In this document: piece after piece, positions 33,953 to 42,446 of the stretch
Position numbering within the stretch: the stretch's first letter is position 1
Layout of the letters: each line of letters starts with the position of its first letter
DNA from: Chitinophaga sp. CF418
GTDB lineage: Bacteria; Bacteroidota; Bacteroidia; Chitinophagales; Chitinophagaceae
Direction: 5' to 3'
NCBI RefSeq assembly: GCF_900142925.1
Contig: NZ_FRCN01000004.1
Coordinates: 248,001-312,000 of the forward strand
DNA length: 64,000 nucleotides
Translations under genes and position numbers: made by a program
The notes under the pieces: model-generated
Databases searched by the model: none
What the model was told of the DNA's origin: nothing
What the model saw: the letters and a program-made list of their open reading frames with translations, nothing else

Positions 33953-34534
33953 ATGGGAACAGCTAATCTGACGAGTATTATCAAACAGCGCCGTAATATT
34001 AAGCCGGCCAGCATGAATGGAAAGAAGATACCGGATGAACAGGTACAGGAGTTACTGGAACTGGCTGACTGGGCACCTACACACGGGTATACGGAGCCAT
34101 GGTATTTTGTGGTGTTCAGCGGAGACGCAGTAAAACGCTTCTGCCAGGATCATGCGGATCTTTATAAAACTAACACACCTGCCGAAAAATTTGCACAGGC
34201 CAGCTACGAGAAACTGCAGCAACAGGGTGACCTTGCCTCTCATGTCATCGCTATCTGTATGAAAAGAGGCAACAAACCAGCGATCCCTGAAGTAGAGGAA
34301 ATCGCCTCCGTTGCCTGTGCTACCCAGAACTTATGGCTAGGCGCTACAGAAAGAGGATTTGCCGGCTACTGGGGCTCCGGTGGAATGACCTTCCACCCAG
34401 CCATGAAAGAGTATCTTTCCTTACGTGAAGAAGATAAAGTGCTTGGTTTCTTTTACCTCGGATTTACTGACGAACAGATCCCTGAGGGTAGAAGGCTGAA
34501 GCCACAGGAAGAGAAAGTGAAATGGGAAAAGTAA
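33953..34534 (+). CDS. Nitroreductase family protein
   Basis: 193 aa, the usual size of an FMN-dependent nitroreductase that works as a dimer with NAD(P)H. It shows IIKQRRNIKPASMNGKKIPD (FMN phosphate contact), LLELADWAPTHGYTEPWYFV and the C-terminal MKEYLSLREEDKVLGFFYLG. The glycine-rich GLxxxGFxxYW-type segment (ATERGFAGYWGSGG) is present. The physiological substrate is unknown. It belongs to the same strand run as rdgB. Confidence 0.88.
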   Translation: MGTANLTSIIKQRRNIKPASMNGKKIPDEQVQELLELADWAPTHGYTEPWYFVVFSGDAVKRFCQDHADLYKTNTPAEKFAQASYEKLQQQGDLASHVIAICMKRGNKPAIPEVEEIASVACATQNLWLGATERGFAGYWGSGGMTFHPAMKEYLSLREEDKVLGFFYLGFTDEQIPEGRRLKPQEEKVKWEK

Positions 34535-34615
34535 ACTGATCAGGAATTGAGAACAGGGAAAGTAATATCGCCTCCTGTTCTCAATCCCCGATTCTTCATT
34601 CCTAATTTTAACAGC

Positions 34616-37243
34616 ATGCGGAACCATATTTCTCTGAAAATATTATCCTCCTTTTTATTGCTGCTGCTTTGTACCCACCTTCATGCGCAGAATAAACCCA
34701 TCCCTCCGAAAACATTAGACAGTGCTACGCTCAGTAAGATCATTTCCCAACAGGTGAAAGATACATCCTCCGGGAAATCTGTGATCAAACTGTCAGATAC
34801 CTCCGTCGCTATTATCATCAGCCGGCTGGAAACCTATACCCTGATGCTTAACCAGGTTATGAGTACCCTGCGCCGCGGACTGGATACCGTTGAGATCAGT
34901 GAAAGCATTCCCCTGATAGACTCTTCCATGAGGGTCGTGAAACGGGATATGGCCGCTATCGGTAGCGCCAACAATATGCATGATCTCTATACCAACAGGG
35001 TATTGCTGGTGCAGCTGGAAAGAAAGCTGGACGGCTGGCAGGATCAGTTATTCCGATTCCATGATAAGCTGGTGAATATCTCCGACACCCTCCAGCTCCT
35101 TAGGAAAGATACGACCATGCGTAATTTTCCTGCGGAAGATGAGCTGAGGGATATCTACGTCGGACAAATGGCCACCCTCATACAGAAATGGCGGCAGGTG
35201 GACAGCGCCAACAAGACAAACCTCCTGCATCTCGGATTAGTGCAGAACAAGGTAGCCAAAAGATATATTGACGTTACGAACCTCCTGGAGGACATGGATT
35301 TCCAGTTGTCCAGGTTCTCGCAGCGCCTGTTCAACAAGGATTTCAGCTACCTCTGGGAGCCACCCCTTCCGGGAAAAAAAGGCCCTAAATTCCCCCAGGT
35401 GCTGAACCGCTCCATCCATAAGAACCTTAACATCCTCAAGATCTTCTTTTCCGTGCGGGGACCTATCTACCTGCTATGGTTCCTGGCTGCCATCGTGTTC
35501 CTGTGGTGGGTAGCATTTAATGCACGGAAAGTAAAAAGCAAACATGAGGAGCGGGAAGCAGAGAGCATCCTGCAACAATCCCGCTACCTCTATCGCTATC
35601 CGATAGCCAGCACCATCCTGCTGGTATCAACCCTTTCCTTTTTGATATCCATTCAGTATCCCATCATATATACGGGCATCTGCTGGATCATCACTGCGCT
35701 TGCAACGACGTGTATCATCCGTCATAATATTCCGCCCAATCTTTACAAAAGATGGCTGATACTGGTATTACTGCTGGTAGTATACAGCATTAACAACCTG
35801 CTGATCCAGGTAACATTTACTGAGCAATGGGGCGTTTTTATTGGTGGTATCATATCTATTGTGCTGGGCAGTTACCTGCTACGTACCCTCCGGAATACAA
35901 CCCTGCCGCTGCCTAAATATTCACGGTCTGCTATCTGGCTGTTTGTTGCCCTCAGCGGATTGTCTGTAATACTGGTGGTATTGGCCAGGGTCTCTGCCGC
36001 CAAGATCATCGGCGCTGCCAGTGTGGTCGGCATTACGATGGCGCCAGGTATTATTTTGATGGTAGAAATACTGATGGAGTCCATCTACCTCCAGGTGGAG
36101 GCCAAGAAGGATTCCAGCACTTTCATCTCCATGATCGACTACCAGAATATCAAGGACCGCCTGAAGACCATCTTCTATATAGCGGCTTTTATAGGCTGGC
36201 TGGCGCTGATAGCACGTAACCTATACCTGTACGACGGCCTTTATGAGCTCATTTCCGATATGCTGGTGGCTGAGCGGAAGATCGGCAACTTTGCATTCTC
36301 TTTCAGCAGCGTGATCATTTTCCTGCTGATCATCTGGCTGTCGACCATTGTCACACAGATCATTTCCTACCTGTTAGGATATACCGGTCAGACCTCGCAA
36401 CCTCATAAGAAGCTGGGGTCTGCCATGCTGCTGATACGCCTGGCCATCCTCGGAGCCGGTATCCTGCTGGCCTTTGCCGCCTCAGGTATTCCTATGGATA
36501 AGCTGGCAATTGTAGTGGGAGCATTAGGTGTAGGTATCGGTTTCGGCCTGCAGAATATTGTGAACAACCTTGTATCGGGAGTGATCCTTGCATTTGAAAA
36601 ACCTATTGAAGTAGGCGACGTCATCGAGCTGGGCGCCCGTACAGGTGTGGTGAAAGAGATCGGGATACGGTCCAGTAAGATCTCTGCCGGAGATGGTTCT
36701 GAAGTGATTGTACCCAACGGCGATCTCATAGCACAGCAACTGGTGAACTGGACACTGACTAACAGAACGCGCCGTGTAGACGTAGTGGTGGGTATCGCTT
36801 ATGGCGCTGATTTGAAACAGGCACTTACTGTTGTCAAAAACTATCTCCAAAACCTTGACGATATCCTCAAAACACCGGAACCTGTTGTACTACTGCAGAA
36901 CTTCCGGGATGTAGGTGTGGATATCCAGGCCATGTTCTGGATCAGCGATCTGGGGCAGGCAGGCATTATAAAAAGCCAGGTATTGACGGACATCTACATC
37001 AAACTCCAGGACGCGGGTATCAGTATCGCCTATCCGAGACCACAGCAGGTACAGATCAATATGGAACCAGGCATCTGGAAAGAACAGCCAGCCTCCTCAA
37101 CACCGGTCACACCGGCAGCGCCCATAACGCTTGTAAAGCCTTCACCGGTAGTGCCGCCATCAGGTACACCGCCTGAGACGCAGCCACCAGATGCATCACC
37201 AGCAGCGGGGAAGAGCCCGGATGATGCCAGCGATGTGAAGTAA
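34616..37243 (+). CDS. Large MscS-family mechanosensitive channel
   Basis: 875 aa from MRNHISLKILSSFLLLLLCT, which gives a signal peptide; a start 23 codons earlier is rejected. An extracytoplasmic coiled N-terminal region (about 30-260) is followed by about ten membrane segments (265-640) and the MscS core. The pore helix AIVVGALGVGIGFGLQNIVN with NNLVSG and the beta domain FEKPIEVGDVIELGARTGVV are diagnostic. The C-terminus is Pro/Thr/Ser-rich (last 60 residues) and probably disordered. It releases solutes on hypo-osmotic shock. It resembles the MscK/YbdG-type large forms. Confidence 0.92.
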   Translation: MRNHISLKILSSFLLLLLCTHLHAQNKPIPPKTLDSATLSKIISQQVKDTSSGKSVIKLSDTSVAIIISRLETYTLMLNQVMSTLRRGLDTVEISESIPLIDSSMRVVKRDMAAIGSANNMHDLYTNRVLLVQLERKLDGWQDQLFRFHDKLVNISDTLQLLRKDTTMRNFPAEDELRDIYVGQMATLIQKWRQVDSANKTNLLHLGLVQNKVAKRYIDVTNLLEDMDFQLSRFSQRLFNKDFSYLWEPPLPGKKGPKFPQVLNRSIHKNLNILKIFFSVRGPIYLLWFLAAIVFLWWVAFNARKVKSKHEEREAESILQQSRYLYRYPIASTILLVSTLSFLISIQYPIIYTGICWIITALATTCIIRHNIPPNLYKRWLILVLLLVVYSINNLLIQVTFTEQWGVFIGGIISIVLGSYLLRTLRNTTLPLPKYSRSAIWLFVALSGLSVILVVLARVSAAKIIGAASVVGITMAPGIILMVEILMESIYLQVEAKKDSSTFISMIDYQNIKDRLKTIFYIAAFIGWLALIARNLYLYDGLYELISDMLVAERKIGNFAFSFSSVIIFLLIIWLSTIVTQIISYLLGYTGQTSQPHKKLGSAMLLIRLAILGAGILLAFAASGIPMDKLAIVVGALGVGIGFGLQNIVNNLVSGVILAFEKPIEVGDVIELGARTGVVKEIGIRSSKISAGDGSEVIVPNGDLIAQQLVNWTLTNRTRRVDVVVGIAYGADLKQALTVVKNYLQNLDDILKTPEPVVLLQNFRDVGVDIQAMFWISDLGQAGIIKSQVLTDIYIKLQDAGISIAYPRPQQVQINMEPGIWKEQPASSTPVTPAAPITLVKPSPVVPPSGTPPETQPPDASPAAGKSPDDASDVK

Positions 37244-37251
37244 AATTCCCC

Positions 37252-37259
37252 TACATTTG
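37252..37259 (+). promoter_or_regulatory. Probable promoter of the thioredoxin-ApbE operon
   Basis: TACATTTG matches the -7 element 39 nt before the start of the thioredoxin-like gene, just past the end of the MscS gene. No clear -33 box is present. Confidence 0.5.
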
Positions 37260-37297
37260 TGAGAGGTAACCGTGCCACAACAAAAACTTATCGCGAT

Positions 37298-37726
37298 ATG
37301 CGAAGTATTCTGTTTCTGCTTCTGATTGTAGCCTTGAGGGGATCTGCTCATGCCCAGATCCTCCGGTACCCCGATAAAGCATTTGAACTGGCTCAGACCT
37401 CCGGCAAAAAAGTGATGCTGGTGTTTTCCGGGTCAGACTGGTGCATACCCTGTATCAGGTTTAATAAACAGATATTATCAGATAGCAGCTTTCTGAGCTT
37501 TGCAGGAGAAAACCTGGTGCTCCTGGAAGCCGATTTTCCACAGCGGAAAAAGATAGCAGGTCCACTCCGCTCACAATACGATTCATTAGCAGCAGCTTTT
37601 AATCCGCAGGGCGCTTTTCCACAGGTGGTACTGCTAAGTCCAGGTAAAAAACTGGTGGCCTATGTACCCTACCGGGAACAAACACCCGCCGGCTTTATCT
37701 CCACACTTAAACAACTGCTTCAATAG
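37298..37726 (+). CDS. Secreted thioredoxin-like protein
   Basis: 142 aa from MRSILFLLLIVALRGSAHAQ, a signal peptide with cleavage near residue 20. The thioredoxin fold is clear: KKVMLVFSGSDWCIPCIRFN carries a WCxxC redox site (CIPC), and GAFPQVVLLSPGKKLV the cis-Pro strand. It should act in the periplasm to reduce or exchange disulfides. It heads a tight operon with ApbE, DUF4266 and DUF3570 genes, the stop codon lying six bases before the next start. Confidence 0.88.
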   Translation: MRSILFLLLIVALRGSAHAQILRYPDKAFELAQTSGKKVMLVFSGSDWCIPCIRFNKQILSDSSFLSFAGENLVLLEADFPQRKKIAGPLRSQYDSLAAAFNPQGAFPQVVLLSPGKKLVAYVPYREQTPAGFISTLKQLLQ

Positions 37727-37732
37727 CCGCTC

Positions 37733-38659
37733 ATGCACAGCAGTAAGCTTCATACCAGGTTAATGGGCTCCGATTTTGAGCTGATAGCTTGCGGAGCAAC
37801 AGAGGCGATCACTGCCAGACGGCTACAGGAAGGCGTATCGGAAATACAGCGAATAGAAGCTCTGCTCACAGTGTTCAATGAAAGTTCTGTTACAGCGCAG
37901 ATTAATGCACAGGCAGGCGGAGCGCCGGTGTCTATACCATCCGAAGTATACCAGCTGATACATCGTTGTAATAAGATCAGTACTATTACACAGGGCGCTT
38001 TTGATATTTCGGCTGGTGTCTTGAAAAAGCTGTTCAACTTCAAATATGAGCACTTTACCTGGCCGGAAAAGGCTGACATAGATCAGGCCATGCAATGCAT
38101 AGGTTTCCAGCATATTGCCCTTCTGAACAATCAATGTGTACAGCTGAAACGCAACGGCATGCGCATTGAGTTCGGAGGCATTGGTAAAGGCTATGCGGCA
38201 GACAAAGTAAAGGCCCTCTGGATAGCTGACGGCGCTACCAGTGGCGTGATCAATGCCAGCGGCGACCTCACCGCCTGGGGTACACAGCCTGATGGCGGCC
38301 CATGGAAGATAGGTATCGCACACCCCGACGATCCCGGTAAAGCACTACTATGGCTACCAGTGAACAATGCCTCCGTAGCCACCTCCGGGAATTATGAACA
38401 ATATGTGGAGCGTGGCGGCATCCGTTACTCCCACAATATCGATCCCCGCAAAGGATGGCCCGTACCTTATATCAAAAGTGTGACCGTGGTCAGTCCCAGC
38501 GCAGAACTGTCCGACGCACTGGCTACCGCCATTACCGTCATGGGTCCCGTGGTGGGCCTGGACCTGGTGAACCAGCTGCCGGACGTACACTGTATCATCA
38601 TAGATGGGAGGAATAAAGTAATTCAATCGGATAATATTCAAATACATGCAAAAGGCTAA
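37733..38659 (+). CDS. apbE: ApbE-family FAD:protein FMN transferase
   Basis: 308 aa. ApbE attaches FMN from FAD covalently to Thr/Ser in target proteins outside the cytoplasm. It shows MGSDFELIACG, the motif EFGGIGKGYAADKVKALWIA, INASGDLTAWG, HNIDPRKGWPVPYIKSVTVV and the metal-site segment SDALATAITVMG. There is no obvious signal peptide or lipobox on this start; the family usually has one, so an unusual export route or a cytoplasmic location needs attention. It overlaps the next gene by 14 nt. Confidence 0.92.
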   Translation: MHSSKLHTRLMGSDFELIACGATEAITARRLQEGVSEIQRIEALLTVFNESSVTAQINAQAGGAPVSIPSEVYQLIHRCNKISTITQGAFDISAGVLKKLFNFKYEHFTWPEKADIDQAMQCIGFQHIALLNNQCVQLKRNGMRIEFGGIGKGYAADKVKALWIADGATSGVINASGDLTAWGTQPDGGPWKIGIAHPDDPGKALLWLPVNNASVATSGNYEQYVERGGIRYSHNIDPRKGWPVPYIKSVTVVSPSAELSDALATAITVMGPVVGLDLVNQLPDVHCIIIDGRNKVIQSDNIQIHAKG

Positions 38660-38882
38660 TAGCAGCAGCATCCTGCTTATCGCCACAGGTACATTACTGG
38701 TATTGCTGGTCATGCAGTCGTGCGTAGCAGTAAAGCCATACCAGCGGATGTATCTCAACGATGAGAGTATGCAACTGGGTAAAAGAGGAATAGAAAAATT
38801 TGACGAAAACGTACATACTTACCGTGAAGGAAGCAGTGGGGGTGGTAGTGGGAAGAGCAGCGGAGGATGTGGTTGTAACTGA
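38646..38882 (+). CDS. DUF4266 small lipoprotein, Cys-rich C-terminus
   Basis: 78 aa. A signal segment with lipobox (LLVMQSC, Cys at about 26) precedes a conserved core (YQRMYLNDESMQLGKRGIEK FDENVHTYREG, read as two adjacent parts at residues 32-61). It ends in a Gly/Ser-rich tail finishing SSGGCGCN. The composition matches DUF4266, which is regularly found with ApbE and DUF3570 genes. The terminal CGC may bind metal or be modified. It overlaps apbE by 14 nt, so translation is coupled. Confidence 0.8.
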   Translation: MQKANSSSILLIATGTLLVLLVMQSCVAVKPYQRMYLNDESMQLGKRGIEKFDENVHTYREGSSGGGSGKSSGGCGCN

Positions 38883-38888
38883 TCTTAA

Positions 38889-40103
38889 ATGAAAAGACTA
38901 TTTATTGCGGCAGGATTGCTGGCTGCTTATTTTACAGCATCTGCGCAAAAAGGAATCGACAGTACGGCTTATAAGAAACAAAAGATCTCTCAGACAGACA
39001 TACAGGTGTTGTTCTCCTTCTACACGCAGGACGGAAATCATTCAGCCGTGACCGGTGGAACAGGTACAGAGAACCTGCAGGTATATGCTACTGATGTCTC
39101 CATTTCCCATCAACGGGATTCTATAAATACCTTCGATCTCGGATTCGGAATTGACATGATCACCTCCGCATCTACCGACCGTATTGATATGGTAATGTCT
39201 TCCGCCTCCCGGCACGATAACCGTTTCCATCTCAATGCCGGTTATAGCCGCCTGTTGAAAAAACCGCAGCTACGTGTGGGTATCAGCAGTGGCCTGGCGC
39301 TGGAATCAGATTACCTTTCCGTGCCTGTCGGTGTCTCCGTATCGCATGACAATGCAGATCATAGCCGGCAATGGTCGGCCGCCTTTCAGTATTTCTACGA
39401 TGATCTTCGCTGGGGAAGATTTGACCCTGATTATTACAGCCCGGAAACACTGGTCTACCCTTCAGAGCTGAGAGATACTGCCTGGTTCAATATCCATACA
39501 CGGCAATCATATAATCTCAACCTGGCCCTGTACCAGGTGATTAACCAGCGGATGCAATTTGCCGTTTTCCCGGAACTGGTCTACCAGAAAGGATTGCTTT
39601 CCACTCCCTTCCACCGGGTATATTTTAACGATGGGAATACCCTAAGAGTGGAAAACCTGCCCCGGGAAAGGTGGAAATTCCCCCTGGGTCTGCAATTCAA
39701 CGTGTTTGTAAGCCGAAATACCATTATCCGTTCCTATTATCGCTTTTACCACGACAATTTCGGCATCACCGGACATACCCTCCAGCTGGAAGTCCCTGTA
39801 AAGACCAGTCCCCGGTTCACCTTATCTCCCCTCCTGCGGTTTTATACCCAGACAGGGGCGAAATATTTCAGACCTTATAAGGAACATAATATCAATGAAG
39901 CCTTTTACACTTCTGACTATGACCTGAGCCGGTTCAACAGTTATAAAGCCGGTATCAGCGCCCGCTACGCATTGCTGCAGCCGATGTTCCGCCATTATTC
40001 CTTCCAGGAGATCGGGCTGCGATATGCCTTCTACAAACGCTCAGACCAGCTGTCGGCCCATATGGTGTCGCTGCTGCTGGATTTTAAGCATAGTAAAGGC
40101 TAA
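38889..40103 (+). CDS. DUF3570 outer-membrane barrel protein
   Basis: 404 aa with a signal peptide (MKRLFIAAGLLAAYFTASAQ). The chain alternates amphipathic beta strands (LGFGIDMITSASTDRIDMVM, ISARYALLQPMFRHYSFQEI) through to a terminal strand HMVSLLLDFKHSKG, as expected for a barrel. DUF3570 proteins occur next to DUF4266 and ApbE genes in many Gram-negative bacteria. It is the last gene of the operon. The role is unknown: possibly export or anchoring of the small Cys-rich lipoprotein (inference). Confidence 0.82.
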   Translation: MKRLFIAAGLLAAYFTASAQKGIDSTAYKKQKISQTDIQVLFSFYTQDGNHSAVTGGTGTENLQVYATDVSISHQRDSINTFDLGFGIDMITSASTDRIDMVMSSASRHDNRFHLNAGYSRLLKKPQLRVGISSGLALESDYLSVPVGVSVSHDNADHSRQWSAAFQYFYDDLRWGRFDPDYYSPETLVYPSELRDTAWFNIHTRQSYNLNLALYQVINQRMQFAVFPELVYQKGLLSTPFHRVYFNDGNTLRVENLPRERWKFPLGLQFNVFVSRNTIIRSYYRFYHDNFGITGHTLQLEVPVKTSPRFTLSPLLRFYTQTGAKYFRPYKEHNINEAFYTSDYDLSRFNSYKAGISARYALLQPMFRHYSFQEIGLRYAFYKRSDQLSAHMVSLLLDFKHSKG

Positions 40104-40148
40104 CAGTACTGGCATGGCGTATGATATACTTTCTGAAAAAGAGCGTAT

Positions 40149-40310
40149 ATGAGAAACTTACAACTGGGCCTGCTGGCCTTTGCCGTGATGTTATTGAGCA
40201 GCTGTGAAGTAGTGGGAGGAATTTTTAAAGCGGGCGTATGGGTCGGTGTGCTGGCGGTTGCTTTTGTGGTGATTATTATTTTGTGGCTGGTAAGGAGAGG
40301 GAGGAAATAA
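40149..40310 (+). CDS. Small membrane lipoprotein (53 aa)
   Basis: 53 aa read directly from the sequence, starting MRNLQLGLLAFAVMLLSSCE, with a lipobox (LLSSC, Cys19). It continues VVGGIFKAGVWVGVLAV and a second hydrophobic helix, ending in a basic RRGRK. This is a common small Bacteroidota protein sometimes named phosphatidate cytidylyltransferase in databases, a label the short sequence does not support. It is a lone gene 45 nt after the DUF3570 gene. Confidence 0.8.
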   Translation: MRNLQLGLLAFAVMLLSSCEVVGGIFKAGVWVGVLAVAFVVIIILWLVRRGRK

Positions 40311-40320
40311 GCGTATCAAA

Positions 40321-40373
40321 CTAAGAAAAATGGAGTATATCCTTCAATGAAGTATATAATATTCCTAACTTAG
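40321..40373. promoter_or_regulatory. Two-layer palindrome before the AT-rich gene pair
   Basis: An inverted repeat centred on 40347 has an inner arm TATAT-c-CTTCA/TGAAG-t-ATATA and an outer arm CTAAG (40321-40325) with CTTAG (40369-40373) sharing the same centre. It sits just before the start of the AT-rich pair. It could be an operator for an autoregulated gene pair or a boundary hairpin. Confidence 0.5.
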
Positions 40374-40398
40374 AATAATAAAGGCTTCAAAAACAGAT

Positions 40399-41520
40399 AT
40401 GCTCCAAAGTAACGAGTTCTTAAATCCGCGTTTAAATGGTAAGCGTTTTGACGACCATACCATTCCATTAGAATTATTGGAAGATTTTGCGGCTTTAGAA
40501 GAGTTATTTATTGAAGTTGCAAAATGGATATATCTGGACGAAAATACAGATAGAAAACGCGTGCCAAGAGGATTTACCAATGGAGTAACATTGAAACTAT
40601 CCTCAATAGCGGCCGGCAGCGCAATACCGAAAATATTATTGGTTACCTCCTCTCTTGGATTGTTCCCCAACGACAACCAACCATACTTCGAGAAGGCAAA
40701 AGAGAACATTTTATTTGCAATTGATGCGGCAGGCAAAGAAGAAGAAGTAACTAAGTTTATACCAGAACATCTGTTGGTATATTTTAATCGTATAGGCAAA
40801 CGCCTCAAGGATGACGAAACCATAGACTTCAGTCCTGATTCTGGTTTACATGCCAAACTCAATAAAACAACCCGTAAAAGGTTGGTGCTGGCATCATCGA
40901 ATATAAATGAGGTAAGCAATGAAACGACAATTCGGGGTGCGATTCCGGAAGTTGATAAAAGTAAAAAAACATTTACTATACTAGCCCTTAATGGACAAAG
41001 AATAACCGCAAGATTGCAAGAGCCGCATTCTGCGACAATATTCGAGGCTTTTAACAGCTATGAATCAAAATCCCGCGTTCTGATTTCTGGAGTAGGTCGT
41101 TTTGATAAAAATGATAAATTAGTAAGCATTGAGTCCATTGAACATATATCCATTTTGGACCCATTAGACATTCCATCCCGGTTAGAAGAACTTTCAAACC
41201 TTGAGAATGGCTGGCTAAATGGCGAAGGAACCGGAATGAAAAAAGAAAACATAAACTGGTTTGCTGATATATTTGAAAGCAACTATAATCCTGCCCTCCC
41301 ACTTCCTTATCTCTATCCTACACCTTCGGGTGGAATACAAGCTGAATGGTCGTTTGAGAATTGGGATATCAGTTTAAATATTGATTTAAATGATAAATCC
41401 GCATTTTACCATTCGTTACAACTCGATACTGACGAGGTCATAGAAGAAAGATTCGATTTAACTAAAGATGATGATTGGCAATTGCTCAATCAAAATCTAG
41501 CAGATATTTTTAAAGTATAA
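40399..41520 (+). CDS. Hypothetical protein of an AT-rich gene pair
   Basis: 373 aa with no signal peptide or membrane segment. The N-terminal half (FAALEELFIEVAKWIYLDEN, then TLKLSSIAAGSAIPKILLVT) and the C-terminal acidic end (DLTKDDDWQLLNQNLADIFK) are not recognised. A middle segment (TIRGAIPEVDKSKKTFTILA, SKSRVLISGVGRFDKNDKLV) looks beta-rich, and WLNGEGTGMKKENINWFADI follows. Codons are visibly AT-richer than in neighbouring genes, which suggests transfer. The next gene starts four bases after its stop, so the two form a pair. Confidence 0.75.
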   Translation: MLQSNEFLNPRLNGKRFDDHTIPLELLEDFAALEELFIEVAKWIYLDENTDRKRVPRGFTNGVTLKLSSIAAGSAIPKILLVTSSLGLFPNDNQPYFEKAKENILFAIDAAGKEEEVTKFIPEHLLVYFNRIGKRLKDDETIDFSPDSGLHAKLNKTTRKRLVLASSNINEVSNETTIRGAIPEVDKSKKTFTILALNGQRITARLQEPHSATIFEAFNSYESKSRVLISGVGRFDKNDKLVSIESIEHISILDPLDIPSRLEELSNLENGWLNGEGTGMKKENINWFADIFESNYNPALPLPYLYPTPSGGIQAEWSFENWDISLNIDLNDKSAFYHSLQLDTDEVIEERFDLTKDDDWQLLNQNLADIFKV

Positions 41521-41523
41521 TAA

Positions 41524-41928
41524 ATGCGCCAAAACACATTATTATTAAGACAAGTTCATCCATCTTTTGTACAGGCAGATAAAATATCATCACAAGTATT
41601 TAGCATAACTTCTCAGGTATTTAGGCCAACACCCAAAGATGAGAGTAAACTCTCCGTTTATAACGGAGAAAGGTTTACGCCTGAAGAATCACACACACAT
41701 TTCAAAAAAATTGACGACAATAACAAGTCTTATGGAGTTGTTGCTGTAACAGTTCAGGAATGTAATAATGAAGAGCTCAACTGTAAAGAAAACAATGATC
41801 CTTTTGAGGGGCATTCCATCATTGATTTTACAAACCTGACTAATGGCCAGATAGAAAGAAAAGCAAAGAAGTTAAAGGTAGTTGCAATGAATAGAGGCTG
41901 GCTTCATAAACAAAATAATGAAGAATAG
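41524..41928 (+). CDS. Second protein of the AT-rich pair
   Basis: 134 aa. It starts MRQNTLLLRQVHPSFVQADK and continues SQVFRPTPKDESKLSVYNGE, VVAVTVQECNNEELNCKENN, HSIIDFTNLTNGQIERKAKK and WLHKQ. I recall this pattern (N-terminal LLRQVHPSF, then SKLSVYxG and an IDFxxL...KKAKxLK end) as a widespread uncharacterised protein that travels with a larger partner. The name or function is not known to me. Candidate roles are toxin/antitoxin or defence pair; this is inference only from genetic layout. Confidence 0.7.
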   Translation: MRQNTLLLRQVHPSFVQADKISSQVFSITSQVFRPTPKDESKLSVYNGERFTPEESHTHFKKIDDNNKSYGVVAVTVQECNNEELNCKENNDPFEGHSIIDFTNLTNGQIERKAKKLKVVAMNRGWLHKQNNEE

Positions 41929-41950
41929 CGGTAAACTATTCAGGCAGCCC

Positions 41951-42238
41951 TCACTCCGGCAACACCGTCCCTATATACCCATCCCGGTAATACTCCTCCT
42001 GTATCTTGCCCCATATCCAGGCCCTCCCCTTCCCTGATTTCAACAGCCATTCCCGCCTCATTGCAGCCTGCTTATCCTCATAATACTCCAGGTAAATAAC
42101 CTCCCAGGGACGATAAGGCAGTGTGCCTTTTTGCCGGCCATGCTCGTTATGGAAATGGAACCTCTTCAGGAGGTCGGTAGTATGACCAGTATAAACCTTC
42201 TCGAACTGGCGGGAAAAGAGGACATAGACGGTATACAT
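41951..42238 (-). CDS. GIY-YIG nuclease-family small protein
   Basis: 95 aa. It begins MYTVYVLFSRQFEKVYTGHT with the YVL...VYTGHT version of the GIY-YIG motif, then LLKRFHFHNEHGRQKGTLPY and the Arg/Glu-bearing REWLLKSGKG. This matches the UPF0213/YhbQ-like class of small GIY-YIG proteins, possibly DNA repair nucleases. It lies against the AT-rich pair on the opposite strand. Its codon use resembles the host, so it is probably not part of the acquired unit. Confidence 0.85.
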   Translation of the reverse strand: MYTVYVLFSRQFEKVYTGHTTDLLKRFHFHNEHGRQKGTLPYRPWEVIYLEYYEDKQAAMRREWLLKSGKGRAWIWGKIQEEYYRDGYIGTVLPE

Positions 42239-42264
42239 AGATAATATTATTCACTGAAATAAGT

Positions 42265-42291
42265 AAAGGTTACCCATTGAGGGTAACCTTT
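42265..42291. terminator. Hairpin between the GIY-YIG and GH76 genes
   Basis: AAAGGTTACCC pairs perfectly with GGGTAACCTTT (11 bp, 5-nt loop). On the plus strand it is followed by CTTTTG. It is 155 nt after the GH76 stop on the minus strand, so it may end the PUL transcript; a role for plus-strand transcripts is equally possible. Confidence 0.6.
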
Positions 42292-42446
42292 CTTTTGCCT
42301 TCATCTCATAGGAGAAACGAAGATACTTATTTTATTCAGGCATGCCGGACCAAAAATTTTTGCCATATCTACCTGATTGAGAATACATTACAACTGCAAA
42401 TGTTTGTTGTCACGTTCTTTCCTGTACACTTTATGAGTATTGTATC

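Noticed and set aside
40149..40310. Naming the 53-aa lipoprotein phosphatidate cytidylyltransferase
   Set aside because: The protein is far too short for that enzyme and has only a lipobox and one further helix; the database label seems to be a propagated error.
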